A stretch of DNA of 64,000 bases. Origin: Pseudomonas sp. LS1212 (GTDB lineage Bacteria; Pseudomonadota; Gammaproteobacteria; Pseudomonadales; Pseudomonadaceae). How positions within the stretch are numbered: position 1 is the first letter of the stretch; every line of letters starts with the position of its first letter. Positions 43,774-53,033 of this stretch are shown piece by piece. The stretch is from contig NZ_CP102951.1 in assembly GCF_024741815.1 (NCBI RefSeq), positions 5,532,001 through 5,596,000 of the forward strand, written 5' to 3'. The translations under genes were made by a program, and so were the position numbers. The notes beneath the pieces were generated by a model, which worked only from the letters and a program-made list of their open reading frames with translations, searched no databases and was not told the DNA's origin.

Positions 43774-44694
43774 ATGACTCTCACAGAATTGCGCTACATC
43801 GTCACCCTCGCCCAGGAACAGCACTTCGGCCATGCGGCCGAGCGTTGCCATGTCAGCCAGCCGACCCTGTCGGTCGGGGTCAAGAAGCTTGAAGACGAAC
43901 TCGGCGTGCTGATTTTCGAGCGCAGCAAAAGTGCCGTGCGCCTGACGCCGGTTGGCGAGGGAATCGTGGCGCAAGCCCAGAAGGTCCTTGAGCAGGCCCA
44001 GGGTATTCGCGAGCTGGCCCAGGCGGGCAAGAACCAGCTGACCGCACCGCTCAAGGTTGGCGCGATCTATACCGTGGGGCCCTACCTGTTCCCGCACCTG
44101 ATCCCGCAATTGCACCGGGCTGCCCCGCAGATGCCGTTGTACATCGAAGAAAACTTCACCCACGTGCTGCGCGACAAGCTGCGCAATGGGGAACTCGATG
44201 CAGTGATCATCGCCCTGCCGTTCAATGAAGCCGACGTGCTGACGCTGCCGCTGTACGACGAACCGTTCTACGTATTGATGCCCAGCGAACATGCCTGGAC
44301 GAAAAAGGAAACCATCGACGCCAGCCTGCTCAACGACAAGAGCCTGTTGCTGCTCGGCGAAGGCCATTGTTTCCGCGATCAAGTGCTGGAAGCCTGCCCC
44401 ACCTTGGCCAAGGGCAACGACGGCGCCAAGCACACGACAGTGGAGTCCAGCTCGCTGGAGACAATCCGGCATATGGTCGCCTCCGGCCTGGGCATCTCGA
44501 TCCTGCCGCTGTCGGCCGTCCACAGCCATCACTATGCTCCCGGGATCATCGAAGTGCGCCCAATGTCACCACCGGTTCCTTTCCGCACCGTTGCGATCGC
44601 CTGGCGCGCCAGTTTCCCGCGGCCCAAGGCCATCGAGCTGCTTGCCGACTCGATCCGCCTGTGCTCGGTGGCCAAGCCACCTGTTGCGAAGTAA
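43774..44694 (+). CDS. oxyR: OxyR hydrogen peroxide sensor-regulator
   Basis: Protein of 306 residues, LysR family. Helix-turn-helix HFGHAAERCHVSQPTLSVGV (about 17-36). The redox cysteines are exactly at C199 and C208 in GHCFRDQVLEACP, diagnostic of OxyR. It activates catalase and alkyl hydroperoxide reductase genes on disulfide formation. recG starts 8 bases downstream, the conserved oxyR-recG pair of Pseudomonas. Confidence 0.97.
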   Translation: MTLTELRYIVTLAQEQHFGHAAERCHVSQPTLSVGVKKLEDELGVLIFERSKSAVRLTPVGEGIVAQAQKVLEQAQGIRELAQAGKNQLTAPLKVGAIYTVGPYLFPHLIPQLHRAAPQMPLYIEENFTHVLRDKLRNGELDAVIIALPFNEADVLTLPLYDEPFYVLMPSEHAWTKKETIDASLLNDKSLLLLGEGHCFRDQVLEACPTLAKGNDGAKHTTVESSSLETIRHMVASGLGISILPLSAVHSHHYAPGIIEVRPMSPPVPFRTVAIAWRASFPRPKAIELLADSIRLCSVAKPPVAK

Positions 44695-44702
44695 GTGATC
44701 CC

Positions 44703-46778
44703 ATGACCGAGTTGTCGAAAGTGTCGGTCACGGCACTCAAGGGCGTAGGCGAGGCCATGGCCGAGAAGCTCGCCAAGGTCGGCCTGGAGAACCTTCAGGA
44801 CGTGCTGTTTCACCTGCCCTTGCGTTATCAGGACCGCACCCGCGTGGTGCCGATCGGCGCGCTGCGTCCCGGCCAGGATGCAGTGATCGAAGGCGTGGTC
44901 AGCGGCACCGACGTGGTCATGGGCAAGCGCCGCAGCCTGTTGGTGCGCCTTGGCGACGGGACCGGCGTGCTGAGTCTGCGCTTTTACCATTTCAGCAACG
45001 CGCAGAAGGATGGCCTCAAGCGCGGCACCCACCTGCGCTGCTATGGCGAGGCTCGCCCCGGTGCCTCGGGCCTGGAAATCTACCACCCGGAATATCGCGC
45101 CTTGACCGGCGATGAAGCCATCCCGGTGGAGCAGACCCTGACCCCGATCTACCCGACGACCGAAGGCCTGACCCAGCAGCGGCTGCGGCAATTATGCCAG
45201 CAGAGCCTGGCCATGCTTGGCCCGCGCAGCCTGCCGGACTGGCTGCCAGCGGAATTGGCCCGCGACCACCGCCTGGCGCCGCTGGACGACGCCATTCGCT
45301 ACTTGCACCATCCACCGGCCGATGCCGACGTGGACGAACTCGCCGAAGGCCAGCACTGGGCCCAGCATCGCCTGGCCTTCGAAGAACTCCTGACCCACCA
45401 ACTGTCGCAACAGCGCTTGCGCGAAAGCCTGCGCTCGCAGCGCGCGCCGGCCTTGCCCAAGGCCAGTCGGTTGCCCGCTCAATACCTGGCCAACCTGGGC
45501 TTTGCACCCACTGGCGCCCAACAGCGGGTCGGCAACGAGATTGCCTATGACCTCAGCCAGCCAGAACCCATGCTGCGCCTGATCCAGGGCGACGTCGGCG
45601 CGGGCAAGACCGTGGTCGCCGCCCTGGCCGCCTTGCAGGCGCTTGAGGCCGGCTATCAGGTCGCACTGATGGCGCCGACCGAAATCCTCGCCGAACAGCA
45701 CTACGTTACCTTCAAGCGCTGGCTGGAGCCGCTGGGTGTCGAGGTTGCCTGGCTGGCCGGCAAGCTCAAGGGCAAGAACCGCACCGCGGCCCTTGAACAG
45801 ATCGCCGGCGGCGCCCCTATGGTGGTGGGTACCCACGCGCTGTTCCAGGACGAAGTGAAGTTCAACAACCTGGCGCTGGTGATTATCGACGAACAGCACC
45901 GCTTCGGCGTCCAGCAGCGCCTGGCCTTGCGCCAGAAAGGCGTCGGTGGCCGGCTCTGCCCTCACCAATTGATCATGACCGCCACCCCGATCCCGCGCAC
46001 GCTGGCAATGAGTGCCTACGCCGATCTGGATACATCGATCCTCGACGAACTACCGCCAGGGCGTACACCCGTCAATACCGTGCTGGTGGCCGATAGCCGG
46101 CGCATCGAGGTGGTCGAACGAGTCCGCAACGCCTGTGCCCAGGGGCGCCAGGCGTACTGGGTGTGTACGCTGATCGAAGAATCGGAAGAGCTGACGTGCC
46201 AGGCCGCCGAAACCTCCTACGAGGAACTGACCAGTGCCTTGGGTGAACTGCGCGTCGGTCTGATCCACGGGCGCATGAAACCTGCCGAGAAAGCCGCGGT
46301 CATGGCCCAATTCAAGCAAGGGGCGCTGCAGTTGCTGGTGGCGACCACGGTGATAGAAGTCGGGGTCGACGTGCCCAATGCCAGCCTGATGATCATCGAG
46401 AACCCCGAGCGCCTGGGGCTTGCCCAACTGCACCAGTTGCGCGGTCGGGTCGGTCGAGGCAGCGCTGCCAGCCATTGCGTACTGCTGTATCACCCGCCAC
46501 TGTCGCAGATCGGCCGAGAGCGCCTGGGCATCATGCGCGAAACCAACGATGGCTTCGTGATTGCCGAGAAAGACCTCGAACTGCGCGGCCCTGGCGAAAT
46601 GCTCGGTACCCGGCAGACCGGCCTGCTGCAGTTCAAGGTCGCGGACCTGATGCGCGATGCCGATCTGCTGCCTGCCGTACGCGATGCTGCACAAGCATTG
46701 CTGTCACGCTGGCCGGAGCATGTGAGCCCGCTGCTGGAGCGCTGGCTGCGGCATGGGCAGCAATATGGCCAGGTGTAA
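44703..46778 (+). CDS. recG: ATP-dependent DNA helicase RecG
   Basis: Protein of 691 residues. Wedge domain in the first third (VVPIGALRPGQDAVIEGVVS OB-fold), then Walker A GDVGAGKTVVAAL, DEQHRFGVQQR (DEQH box), TATPIPRTLAMS, TTVIEVGVDVPNAS and QLRGRVGRGS. It remodels stalled replication forks. The frame is open upstream in oxyR; the ATG at 44703 gives the standard length. Confidence 0.97.
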   Translation: MTELSKVSVTALKGVGEAMAEKLAKVGLENLQDVLFHLPLRYQDRTRVVPIGALRPGQDAVIEGVVSGTDVVMGKRRSLLVRLGDGTGVLSLRFYHFSNAQKDGLKRGTHLRCYGEARPGASGLEIYHPEYRALTGDEAIPVEQTLTPIYPTTEGLTQQRLRQLCQQSLAMLGPRSLPDWLPAELARDHRLAPLDDAIRYLHHPPADADVDELAEGQHWAQHRLAFEELLTHQLSQQRLRESLRSQRAPALPKASRLPAQYLANLGFAPTGAQQRVGNEIAYDLSQPEPMLRLIQGDVGAGKTVVAALAALQALEAGYQVALMAPTEILAEQHYVTFKRWLEPLGVEVAWLAGKLKGKNRTAALEQIAGGAPMVVGTHALFQDEVKFNNLALVIIDEQHRFGVQQRLALRQKGVGGRLCPHQLIMTATPIPRTLAMSAYADLDTSILDELPPGRTPVNTVLVADSRRIEVVERVRNACAQGRQAYWVCTLIEESEELTCQAAETSYEELTSALGELRVGLIHGRMKPAEKAAVMAQFKQGALQLLVATTVIEVGVDVPNASLMIIENPERLGLAQLHQLRGRVGRGSAASHCVLLYHPPLSQIGRERLGIMRETNDGFVIAEKDLELRGPGEMLGTRQTGLLQFKVADLMRDADLLPAVRDAAQALLSRWPEHVSPLLERWLRHGQQYGQV

Positions 46779-46855
46779 AGACTGTCAGCGGATGGATCCA
46801 TCTGTACGGTCAAGCTGGTTATACTGCCCCGATTGTAGAATTGTGGATACAGACC

Positions 46856-48265
46856 ATGACTGAAGTTGCCCTGGATACCGCACCCCCGCACGCACCGTCT
46901 GTCATTCGGCTGTTGCTCGACAAGCTGGGTGTCAGCTACTGCGAAGTGATAGAGCAGCCGGGCCTGCAAACAGCGCGCAAGGTGCAGTCGGTGCTGCTGG
47001 AAGATTCAGTCGGTGCGCTCATGGTGCTGTACCCGCAAACCCAGCTGCTGGACCTGGGCCGCCTCGCCGAGCGCACCGGCCGCAGCCTGACCGCTGTCCC
47101 GCTGGAGCGCCTGGAGCGCATGCTCGGCAAGCACAGCCTGAACATTCTGCCCGGATTGCCGGCGCTTACCAGTTCGCCTTGCCTGTATGAAGAGCAACTG
47201 ATGCGCGAGGCCAGCCTGCTGGTCAATTCGGGCGAGCCCGGCGTAATGTTGGAAATCAGCAGTGAAGACTTCAAGAAAATGCTGACCAAGGCCAGCGCGG
47301 CGAACTTCGGCGAGCCACTGGACGAAATCAAGCGAAACCTCGATCGTCCAGACCACGATCACCAGGAAATCAGCAAGGCCGTTCAGGCCTTCACGGCTCG
47401 GCGTATCCAGCAACGTCTGGAAGCAACCATCGAGATCCCGCCGCTGGCTGAAACCGCTCAGAAGATCATCAAGCTGCGGGTCGATCCCAATGCCACCATC
47501 GACGACATCACTGGCGTGGTCGAGACCGACCCGGCGCTGGCGGCCCAGGTTGTCAGCTGGGCCGCCTCGCCGTATTACGCCTCCCCTGGCAAGATTCGCT
47601 CGGTAGAGGATGCAATCGTTCGGGTCCTGGGCTTCGATCTGGTGATCAATCTGGCGCTGGGCCTGGCGCTGGGGAAAACCCTCAGCCTGCCCAAGGATCA
47701 ACCGCAGCAGACCACGCCGTACTGGCAGCAGTCGATCTATACCGCCGCCGTCATCGAAGGCCTGACCCGTGCCATGCCTCGTGCAGAGCGACCGGAAACC
47801 GGCCTCACATACCTGGCCGGGCTACTGCACAACTTCGGCTACCTGGTGCTGGCGCATGTCTTTCCGCCGCACTTCTCATTGATTTGCCGCCATCTGGAAG
47901 TCAACCCGCATGCGTGCCACAGCTATGTGGAACAGCACCTGCTGGGTATCAGCCGGGAACAGATCGGTTCCTGGTTGATGCGTTACTGGGATATGCCCGA
48001 CGAATTGGCTACCGCCTTGCGCTTCCAGAACGATGCTTGCTATGACGGCGAACATGCCGCCTACCCGAACCTGGTTTGCCTGGCCGTGCGCCTGCTGCGC
48101 AGCCGCGGCATCGGTTCCGGTCCGGTCGAAAGCATCCCCGACGAGCTGCTTGACCGCTTGAGCCTCAGCCGCACCAAGGCCGAGGATGTGGTCAACAAGG
48201 TGCTTGAGGCGGAAGTATTGCTGCGCGAACTGGCTTCGCAGTTCACGCCGGGCTCGAACGCCTGA
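46856..48265 (+). CDS. YbaK-like domain fused to HDOD domain
   Basis: Protein of 469 residues. Residues about 17-145 resemble the YbaK/ProX aminoacyl-tRNA deacylase fold (VIRLLLDKLGVSYCEVIEQP, ARKVQSVLLED). Residues about 190-400 are an HDOD domain (IPPLAETAQKIIKLRVDP, VETDPALAAQVVSWAASPYY, YLAGLLHNFGYLVLAHVFPP). HDOD proteins act in signalling, often of unknown output, and lack the HD catalytic pair. This fusion is conserved in Pseudomonas near recG. No enzymatic function can be claimed. Confidence 0.82.
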   Translation: MTEVALDTAPPHAPSVIRLLLDKLGVSYCEVIEQPGLQTARKVQSVLLEDSVGALMVLYPQTQLLDLGRLAERTGRSLTAVPLERLERMLGKHSLNILPGLPALTSSPCLYEEQLMREASLLVNSGEPGVMLEISSEDFKKMLTKASAANFGEPLDEIKRNLDRPDHDHQEISKAVQAFTARRIQQRLEATIEIPPLAETAQKIIKLRVDPNATIDDITGVVETDPALAAQVVSWAASPYYASPGKIRSVEDAIVRVLGFDLVINLALGLALGKTLSLPKDQPQQTTPYWQQSIYTAAVIEGLTRAMPRAERPETGLTYLAGLLHNFGYLVLAHVFPPHFSLICRHLEVNPHACHSYVEQHLLGISREQIGSWLMRYWDMPDELATALRFQNDACYDGEHAAYPNLVCLAVRLLRSRGIGSGPVESIPDELLDRLSLSRTKAEDVVNKVLEAEVLLRELASQFTPGSNA

Positions 48266-48324
48266 ACCCACGGCAGAACGCCCTATTTGGAGGTCCGGTG
48301 GACCTCAGCGTCGCAGCGGCGCAC

Positions 48325-48393
48325 CGAGCCTTCGGCAGCGGCAAAGGTTCGCGCACCACGGTCTTTGTAGCAGCTGCCGTCAGGCTGTCGCAG
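48325..48393. repeat. REP-like repeat (GCCTTCGGCAGC family)
   Basis: CGAGCCTTCGGCAGCGGC followed 40 bases later by GTAGCAGCTGCCGTCAGGCTG. Both halves reappear in reverse orientation at 57521-57625. The GTAGGAGCTGCC-like wording is typical of P. fluorescens-group REPs. Confidence 0.6.
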
Positions 48394-48400
48394 TAATCAA

Positions 48401-48775
48401 TCAGGCCTTTTTCTTTGGCTTGAGGTATTTGGTCAACCCCTGGAACCAGATCACCAGCGCCGGGTTGCCCTTGATCTGAATGGTCTTGTCCTGAATACCC
48501 TGCATGAAAGCCAGCTGCTTGTTCTGGGCCTGCAAAGTCTGGAAACCGAATGCCGCATCCTTGAAGGCAATGGCGAAGGCCGGCTCCGGTACCGTCCCGC
48601 TCCTGCTGGTGATGCGCATGTCCTTGACGATGAAATGGCGCGCAACCTTGCCGTCCAGCGTCTGCAGCTGGAACACCAGGTTCTTGTCGGTCAGTTGCTG
48701 TTGGAAAGCGGGATTCTTGCGGCTGGCCTTGGCCATCAGCAGCCCCATGGCCCAGAGAAGAAAGCGGAACTTCAT
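48401..48775 (-). CDS. SCP2 sterol-binding-like domain protein
   Basis: Protein of 124 residues beginning MKFRFLLWAMGLLMAKASRK, a hydrophobic N-terminal helix, followed by FQLQTLDGKVARHFIVKDMR, PAFAIAFKDAAFGFQTL and LVIWFQGLTKYLKPKKKA. The wording resembles SCP2-type lipid-binding proteins of Pseudomonas near hupA. Role unknown. Confidence 0.75.
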   Translation of the reverse strand: MKFRFLLWAMGLLMAKASRKNPAFQQQLTDKNLVFQLQTLDGKVARHFIVKDMRITSRSGTVPEPAFAIAFKDAAFGFQTLQAQNKQLAFMQGIQDKTIQIKGNPALVIWFQGLTKYLKPKKKA

Positions 48776-48984
48776 GTAGACGCCTCAGCGATAGAAATGA
48801 CTGGCAGCGCAGTGTAGCGGGTAATACCGATCAGATGCCAACCCGATCTCTCACATTTATGGGAGATCGCCGTTTTTTTCCGTTATTTAACACTTCAACA
48901 CCCTTTCCGAAAATGGGCATCCGAGGCCGTCGGCATGCCCATTTCCTACTACTGCACTCCCTGATGACCAAGAGTGCGGCGCAC

Positions 48985-49260
48985 TCAAGGATTGACACTA
49001 TCTTTCAGGAATTTGCCCGGCTTGAAAGCAACGGTATTGCTGGCCTTGATCTTCACTGGCTCACCGGTTTGCGGGTTCTTGCCTGTGCGGGCGCCACGGT
49101 GGCGCTGCAGGAAGGTGCCGAAGCCGACCAGGGTCACACTGTCTTTACGGTGCAATGCGCTGGTGATTTCTTCGAGAACGGCGTTGAGGACGCGATTGGC
49201 TTGTTCTTTAGTGAGATCCGCTTTTTCAGCGATGGCGGCTGCGAGTTCTGGTTTACGCAT
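48985..49260 (-). CDS. hupA: Nucleoid-associated protein HU
   Basis: Protein of 91 residues starting MRKPELAAAIAEKADLTKEQ, with SVTLVGFGTFLQRHRGARTG KNP and the DNA-binding arm ending VAFKPGKFLKDSVN. Its place between recG and the rubredoxin genes matches hupA of P. putida. It binds and bends DNA as a homo- or heterodimer. Confidence 0.95.
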   Translation of the reverse strand: MRKPELAAAIAEKADLTKEQANRVLNAVLEEITSALHRKDSVTLVGFGTFLQRHRGARTGKNPQTGEPVKIKASNTVAFKPGKFLKDSVNP

Positions 49261-49447
49261 GGTGAAGCCTCTTTGACGGTTTTTTGTTGTTATGTCCGTG
49301 CTGTTCTTTCAAACAGCGCCCAAGGCGCCGCAGGCTCTACGCTGCGGCAGACGGGAGTGAGAATGGCATGCCGCCAGGGGCTGCGCCAGTCTCAAGTCGA
49401 CCTTTGTCTGCGCAAAAGCGGGGTGATTCCGACAGAACGGCCTTTAT

Positions 49448-50596
49448 TTACGCCAAAAGGGGTGGGAGCTGCTTGTTGAACGCCAGCTTCTCCATGACTG
49501 CGGCGCCCGTGAGGGCATATCCGAGCAGGTTGCCGGCAGTATCGCGGCACAGCGCCTTGATGTCCCCACCCTGACCTTCGACCGTCCAGGCACCCTCCAT
49601 GCCACGCGGCGGCGGCGACACCACCAGCGGGCAAACCGGCGTTTTGACGGTAATCGGCATCGGGCCATAAACCACGGCGGTCGGGTTGCCGGCCAGGGTC
49701 CTGGCCAGTGCCCGGGCGCAACTCATCAGCGGCATGACATAGAGCAGGTTGAGGCCATCGACCTCGGCGCAGTCACCCAGTGCATAAATGTTGGCGTGCG
49801 AAGTCTTGAGCTGACGATCGACCACCACCCCGCGATTGACCATCAAGCCGGCAGCCGCGGCCATATCGATACGAGGGCGCAGGCCGATGGCCGAAATCAC
49901 CAGATCGCATTCGATCAGCTCGCCGTCGGACAGGTGCGCCTCCAGGCCCGTGGCAGAGCGCTGCAGGCGGGTAAGCACCGGCCCCAGGTGGAAACGCGCA
50001 CCGAGGCTCTCCAGACCTGCCTGGACGGCCGTGGCGGCAGCCGGATGCAACAGCGTCGGCATGACCTGTTCGCACGGCGCCACCACATCGACCTCATAGC
50101 CACCAACAATCAGATCGTTGGCGAATTCACAGCCAATAAGACCGGCCCCCAACAGCAGCACCCGGCGCTTGCCCGCTGCCGCCGCGCGAAAGCGGGCATA
50201 GTCTTCCAGGTCATTGATGGGGAAAATCGCATCGCTGGCATCACCTTCTACCGCAACCCTCACGGTTTCAGCACCCCAGGCCAATACCAGGTCGCGATAG
50301 GGCACCTCTTCCTCACCGATCCAGAGGCGTTTGTGCCCCGGATCGATCCCGCTGATGCGGGTATGGGTGCGCACCTCGGCCTTCAGCTGCTCGGCCATGG
50401 CACCGGGTTCGGCCATGCTCAGGCCATCGGCGTCCTTATTCTTGCCAAAGCCGGTCGAAAGCATCGGCTTGGAATAGGAACGACCATCATCTGCGGTGAT
50501 CAGCAGCAACGGCGTTTCGCCATCGAGCTTGCGAAATTCCCGGGCCAGGTTGTAGCCCGCCAGGCCTGTGCCCACTATCACGACAGGTGCAGTCAT
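49448..50596 (-). CDS. rubB: Rubredoxin-NAD(+) reductase
   Basis: Protein of 382 residues, class I pyridine nucleotide-disulfide oxidoreductase fold without redox Cys pair. FAD site VIVGTGLAGYNLAREFRKLD, NAD site VLLLGAGLIGCEFANDL, second FAD motif NIYALGDCAEVDG. It passes electrons from NADH to rubredoxin, encoded 52 bases upstream on the same strand. Confidence 0.94.
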   Translation of the reverse strand: MTAPVVIVGTGLAGYNLAREFRKLDGETPLLLITADDGRSYSKPMLSTGFGKNKDADGLSMAEPGAMAEQLKAEVRTHTRISGIDPGHKRLWIGEEEVPYRDLVLAWGAETVRVAVEGDASDAIFPINDLEDYARFRAAAAGKRRVLLLGAGLIGCEFANDLIVGGYEVDVVAPCEQVMPTLLHPAAATAVQAGLESLGARFHLGPVLTRLQRSATGLEAHLSDGELIECDLVISAIGLRPRIDMAAAAGLMVNRGVVVDRQLKTSHANIYALGDCAEVDGLNLLYVMPLMSCARALARTLAGNPTAVVYGPMPITVKTPVCPLVVSPPPRGMEGAWTVEGQGGDIKALCRDTAGNLLGYALTGAAVMEKLAFNKQLPPLLA

Positions 50597-50648
50597 TCGT
50601 TGTTTCCCTGGAATAGTTGAATGTGGCGCAGTACGCCACAGACTGGAA

Positions 50649-50816
50649 TCAGCCGATTTCGATCATCTCGAAATCCATTTTGCCCACGCCGCAATCCGGG
50701 CAGAGCCAGTCAGCGGGGACATCTTCCCAGCGAGTGCCAGGCGCGATGTCGTCATCCGGCCAACCTTCGGCCTCGTTGTAAATCAGGCCACATACCACGC
50801 ACTGCCACTTCTTCAT
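50649..50816 (-). CDS. rubA: Rubredoxin
   Basis: This 55-residue protein begins MKKWQCVVCGLIYNEAEGWP and has the single-iron site cysteines C6, C9, C39 and C42 (WQCVVCG and LCPDCG), with WEDVPADW between. It is a one-electron carrier, probably for oxidative-stress defence or hydroxylases, and the partner of the reductase just downstream. Confidence 0.97.
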   Translation of the reverse strand: MKKWQCVVCGLIYNEAEGWPDDDIAPGTRWEDVPADWLCPDCGVGKMDFEMIEIG

Positions 50817-51037
50817 TACTTCAGACCTCAGCTCTCAGGCTCTTGGCTCGGTCGATCGATGGGTTCAGCGCTGCCGACCGGCTCAGGGCGTTTTTGTACT
50901 GATGCAATCGACCGGATGCAAGCAGGATCGATACGTCTACCGCACTATCACCCGCTCAAATGATCGTGGCAAACATGTTAAGCTCGCCGCCTCACTGGCC
51001 TGCAACCCTACCCAACGTGCCACTCCAGACTCCGTCC

Positions 51038-51580
51038 ATGACCGCCCCGCATTGGCTCCAGCAGCCATCGCTCAGCGAGCGTCCCGAGGCGACGATCCTC
51101 GACTGGTTGTTCGACCAGGGATCGCTGACCCGCCGCTTGACGCAACTATCCGCCGATCATTTCAGCGTGACACCCCTTTACGAGGGCTGGCAACCGCTGC
51201 GCGACGACGAATGCCTGGCGCTGGATCTGGCCCCCAACAGCCTTGGCTGGGTGCGCGAAGTGTATCTGCGCGGCCACGGCCAGCCCTGGGTTTTCGCCCG
51301 CAGCGTCGCGGCCCGCAGCGCCCTGGAGCAGGGCGGGTTGAACATGGATGAGCTGGGTACTCGTTCGCTCGGCGAGCTGCTGTTCTGCGATCAGGCCTTT
51401 GCCCGCCGCGCAATTGAAGCCTGTCATTACCCGACAGCCTGGCTGCCGCTCGAGCATGCCCAGGCCGGTTTGTGGGCACGCCGCTCGCGTTTTGACCGCG
51501 ACGGCTTGAGCCTGCTGGTTGCCGAAGTCTTTCTGCCCGCTCTATGGCAGATCGTCTGCCCGCTTCAGAAGGACCACTGA
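51038..51580 (+). CDS. ubiC: Chorismate pyruvate-lyase
   Basis: Protein of 180 residues. It carries SLTRRLTQLSADHFSVTPLY, VREVYLRGHGQPWVFARSV and LGELLFCDQAFAR, typical of UbiC. Converts chorismate to 4-hydroxybenzoate, the first committed ubiquinone step. Its stop overlaps the ubiA start by one base (TGATG). Confidence 0.95.
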   Translation: MTAPHWLQQPSLSERPEATILDWLFDQGSLTRRLTQLSADHFSVTPLYEGWQPLRDDECLALDLAPNSLGWVREVYLRGHGQPWVFARSVAARSALEQGGLNMDELGTRSLGELLFCDQAFARRAIEACHYPTAWLPLEHAQAGLWARRSRFDRDGLSLLVAEVFLPALWQIVCPLQKDH

Positions 51581-52470
51581 TGTACCAGAGCCTGCTCAAA
51601 TCCTTGAACCGCGTGCATCCGCGCGCCTGGGACTTCGTCCAGCTCACGCGCATGGAAAAGCCCATCGGCATCTACCTGCTGCTGTGGCCAACCTTGTGGG
51701 CACTGTGGATCGCCGGCGAAGGGTCGCCGTCGCTGGCCAATGTCCTGATTTTCGTCACAGGCGTGGTGCTGATGCGCGCCGCAGGCTGCGTGATCAACGA
51801 TTTTGCCGACCGCAAGGTCGATGGTCATGTCAAACGCACCGAGCAGCGCCCGCTGGTCAGCGGCAAGGTCACCTCGCGCGAGGCGCTGGTGCTGTTTGCG
51901 GTGCTGGTGGCCTTGAGCTTTGTGCTGGTGCTCTGCACCAACGCCACCACCGTCTGGCTGTCGTTCGGCGGACTGGCGCTGGCGGCGAGCTATCCCTTCA
52001 TGAAGCGCTATACCTACTACCCGCAAGTGGTGCTGGGCGCAGCGTTCTCCTGGGGCATGCCGATGGGCTTTACCGCCGAAACCGGCAACTTGCCGGCTGC
52101 CGCCTGGCTGCTGTACATCGCCAACCTGCTGTGGACCGTGGGCTACGATACCTATTACGCAATGACCGACCGCGACGACGACCTGAAGATCGGGGTGAAA
52201 TCCACCGCGATCCTGTTCGGTGACGCCGATCGGCTGATCATTATCATTCTGCAGGCATCGGCGCTCGGCTGCCTGTTGCTGGCCGGGGCCCGCTTCGAGC
52301 TGGGCCTGTGGTTCCACATCGGCCTGCTGGGCGCGGCGCTATGCTTCGTCTGGGAGTACTGGTACACCCGCGAGCGCGAGCGTCAGGCCTGTTTCGAGGC
52401 TTTCCTGCACAATCACTGGGCCGGGTTGCTGATTTTTCTCGGTATCGTGGTCGATTACGCCATGCGCTGA
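51580..52470 (+). CDS. ubiA: 4-hydroxybenzoate octaprenyltransferase
   Basis: Protein of 296 residues with about eight or nine membrane helices. First Asp motif NDFADRKVDGHVKRTEQRP, second DTYYAMTDRDDDLKIGVKST. Prenylates 4-hydroxybenzoate in the inner membrane. Translationally coupled to ubiC. Confidence 0.97.
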   Translation: MYQSLLKSLNRVHPRAWDFVQLTRMEKPIGIYLLLWPTLWALWIAGEGSPSLANVLIFVTGVVLMRAAGCVINDFADRKVDGHVKRTEQRPLVSGKVTSREALVLFAVLVALSFVLVLCTNATTVWLSFGGLALAASYPFMKRYTYYPQVVLGAAFSWGMPMGFTAETGNLPAAAWLLYIANLLWTVGYDTYYAMTDRDDDLKIGVKSTAILFGDADRLIIIILQASALGCLLLAGARFELGLWFHIGLLGAALCFVWEYWYTRERERQACFEAFLHNHWAGLLIFLGIVVDYAMR

Positions 52471-52515
52471 CCGCCAACCAGGTGGTTGACGGCCAACACG
52501 CTCAAGGGCTGGATA

Positions 52516-52890
52516 TCAAGGTTTGGCTAAGTGCCAGACATCCATTTTGCCGTCACCCGTCTTGTCTCCGGCTTTTTTGTCCTTGATAAAGGTGTAGAGC
52601 GGCTTGCCATCGTAGGCCCACTGCATCGTTCCATCATCCCGCTTGATCTGCATCCATTTTCCTTCGGCTTTTTCACCCTCTTTGGCCATTAATGGCGGCC
52701 AGTTCTTGGCACATTCGCCATTGCACATGGATTTGCCACCGTCGTCCTTGTCGAAGGTGTAAAGCGTCATACCCTGATGATCGACCAACATGCCGTCCTT
52801 TTCCATGGCATGATCTGCCAGGACCACACCCGGCAAGGCCAGCGCTACCGCAGAGATCAGGGCCATCCAGCTCAGCGTATGTCGTGTCAT
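52516..52890 (-). CDS. Secreted repeat protein of COG4315 type
   Basis: Protein of 124 residues from the ATG at 52890 (AGAGG upstream). Signal peptide MTRHTLSWMALISAVALALP ending near VVLADH. Two repeats of the D-x-G-M-x-LYTFDKD type: VDHQGMTLYTFDKDDGGKS and AYDGKPLYTFIKDKKAGDK, with a Cys pair (CNGEC) between. Periplasmic or exported; function unknown. Confidence 0.85.
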   Translation of the reverse strand: MTRHTLSWMALISAVALALPGVVLADHAMEKDGMLVDHQGMTLYTFDKDDGGKSMCNGECAKNWPPLMAKEGEKAEGKWMQIKRDDGTMQWAYDGKPLYTFIKDKKAGDKTGDGKMDVWHLAKP

Positions 52891-52963
52891 TGGATATACC
52901 TCTTGTTGTTTTGAGATATTGAAGCGTAGTCCAGTAACAACATGTTGCTGCCAGGTCCCCAGG

Positions 52964-52996
52964 CTGTCACACGACTGCAATAATTCCGTTATCTAA
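52964..52996 (+). promoter_or_regulatory. PHO box and promoter of phoB
   Basis: CTGTCACACGACTGCAAT at 52964-52981 matches the PHO box consensus of two 7-base CTGTCAY repeats separated by four bases (first repeat perfect, second 5 of 7). TATCTAAT follows 8 bases later as a -10 element, the usual geometry for PhoB-dependent promoters, 53 bases before the phoB ATG. Autoactivation of phoB is inferred. Confidence 0.72.
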
Positions 52997-53033
52997 TGCG
53001 GCGCAAGACACTTCAATGACAGGAGCTTTGAGC

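Noticed and set aside
44367..44702. Upstream extension of recG inside oxyR
   Set aside because: Overlaps oxyR in another frame; RecG proteins start with MTELSKVSVTALKG-like sequence.
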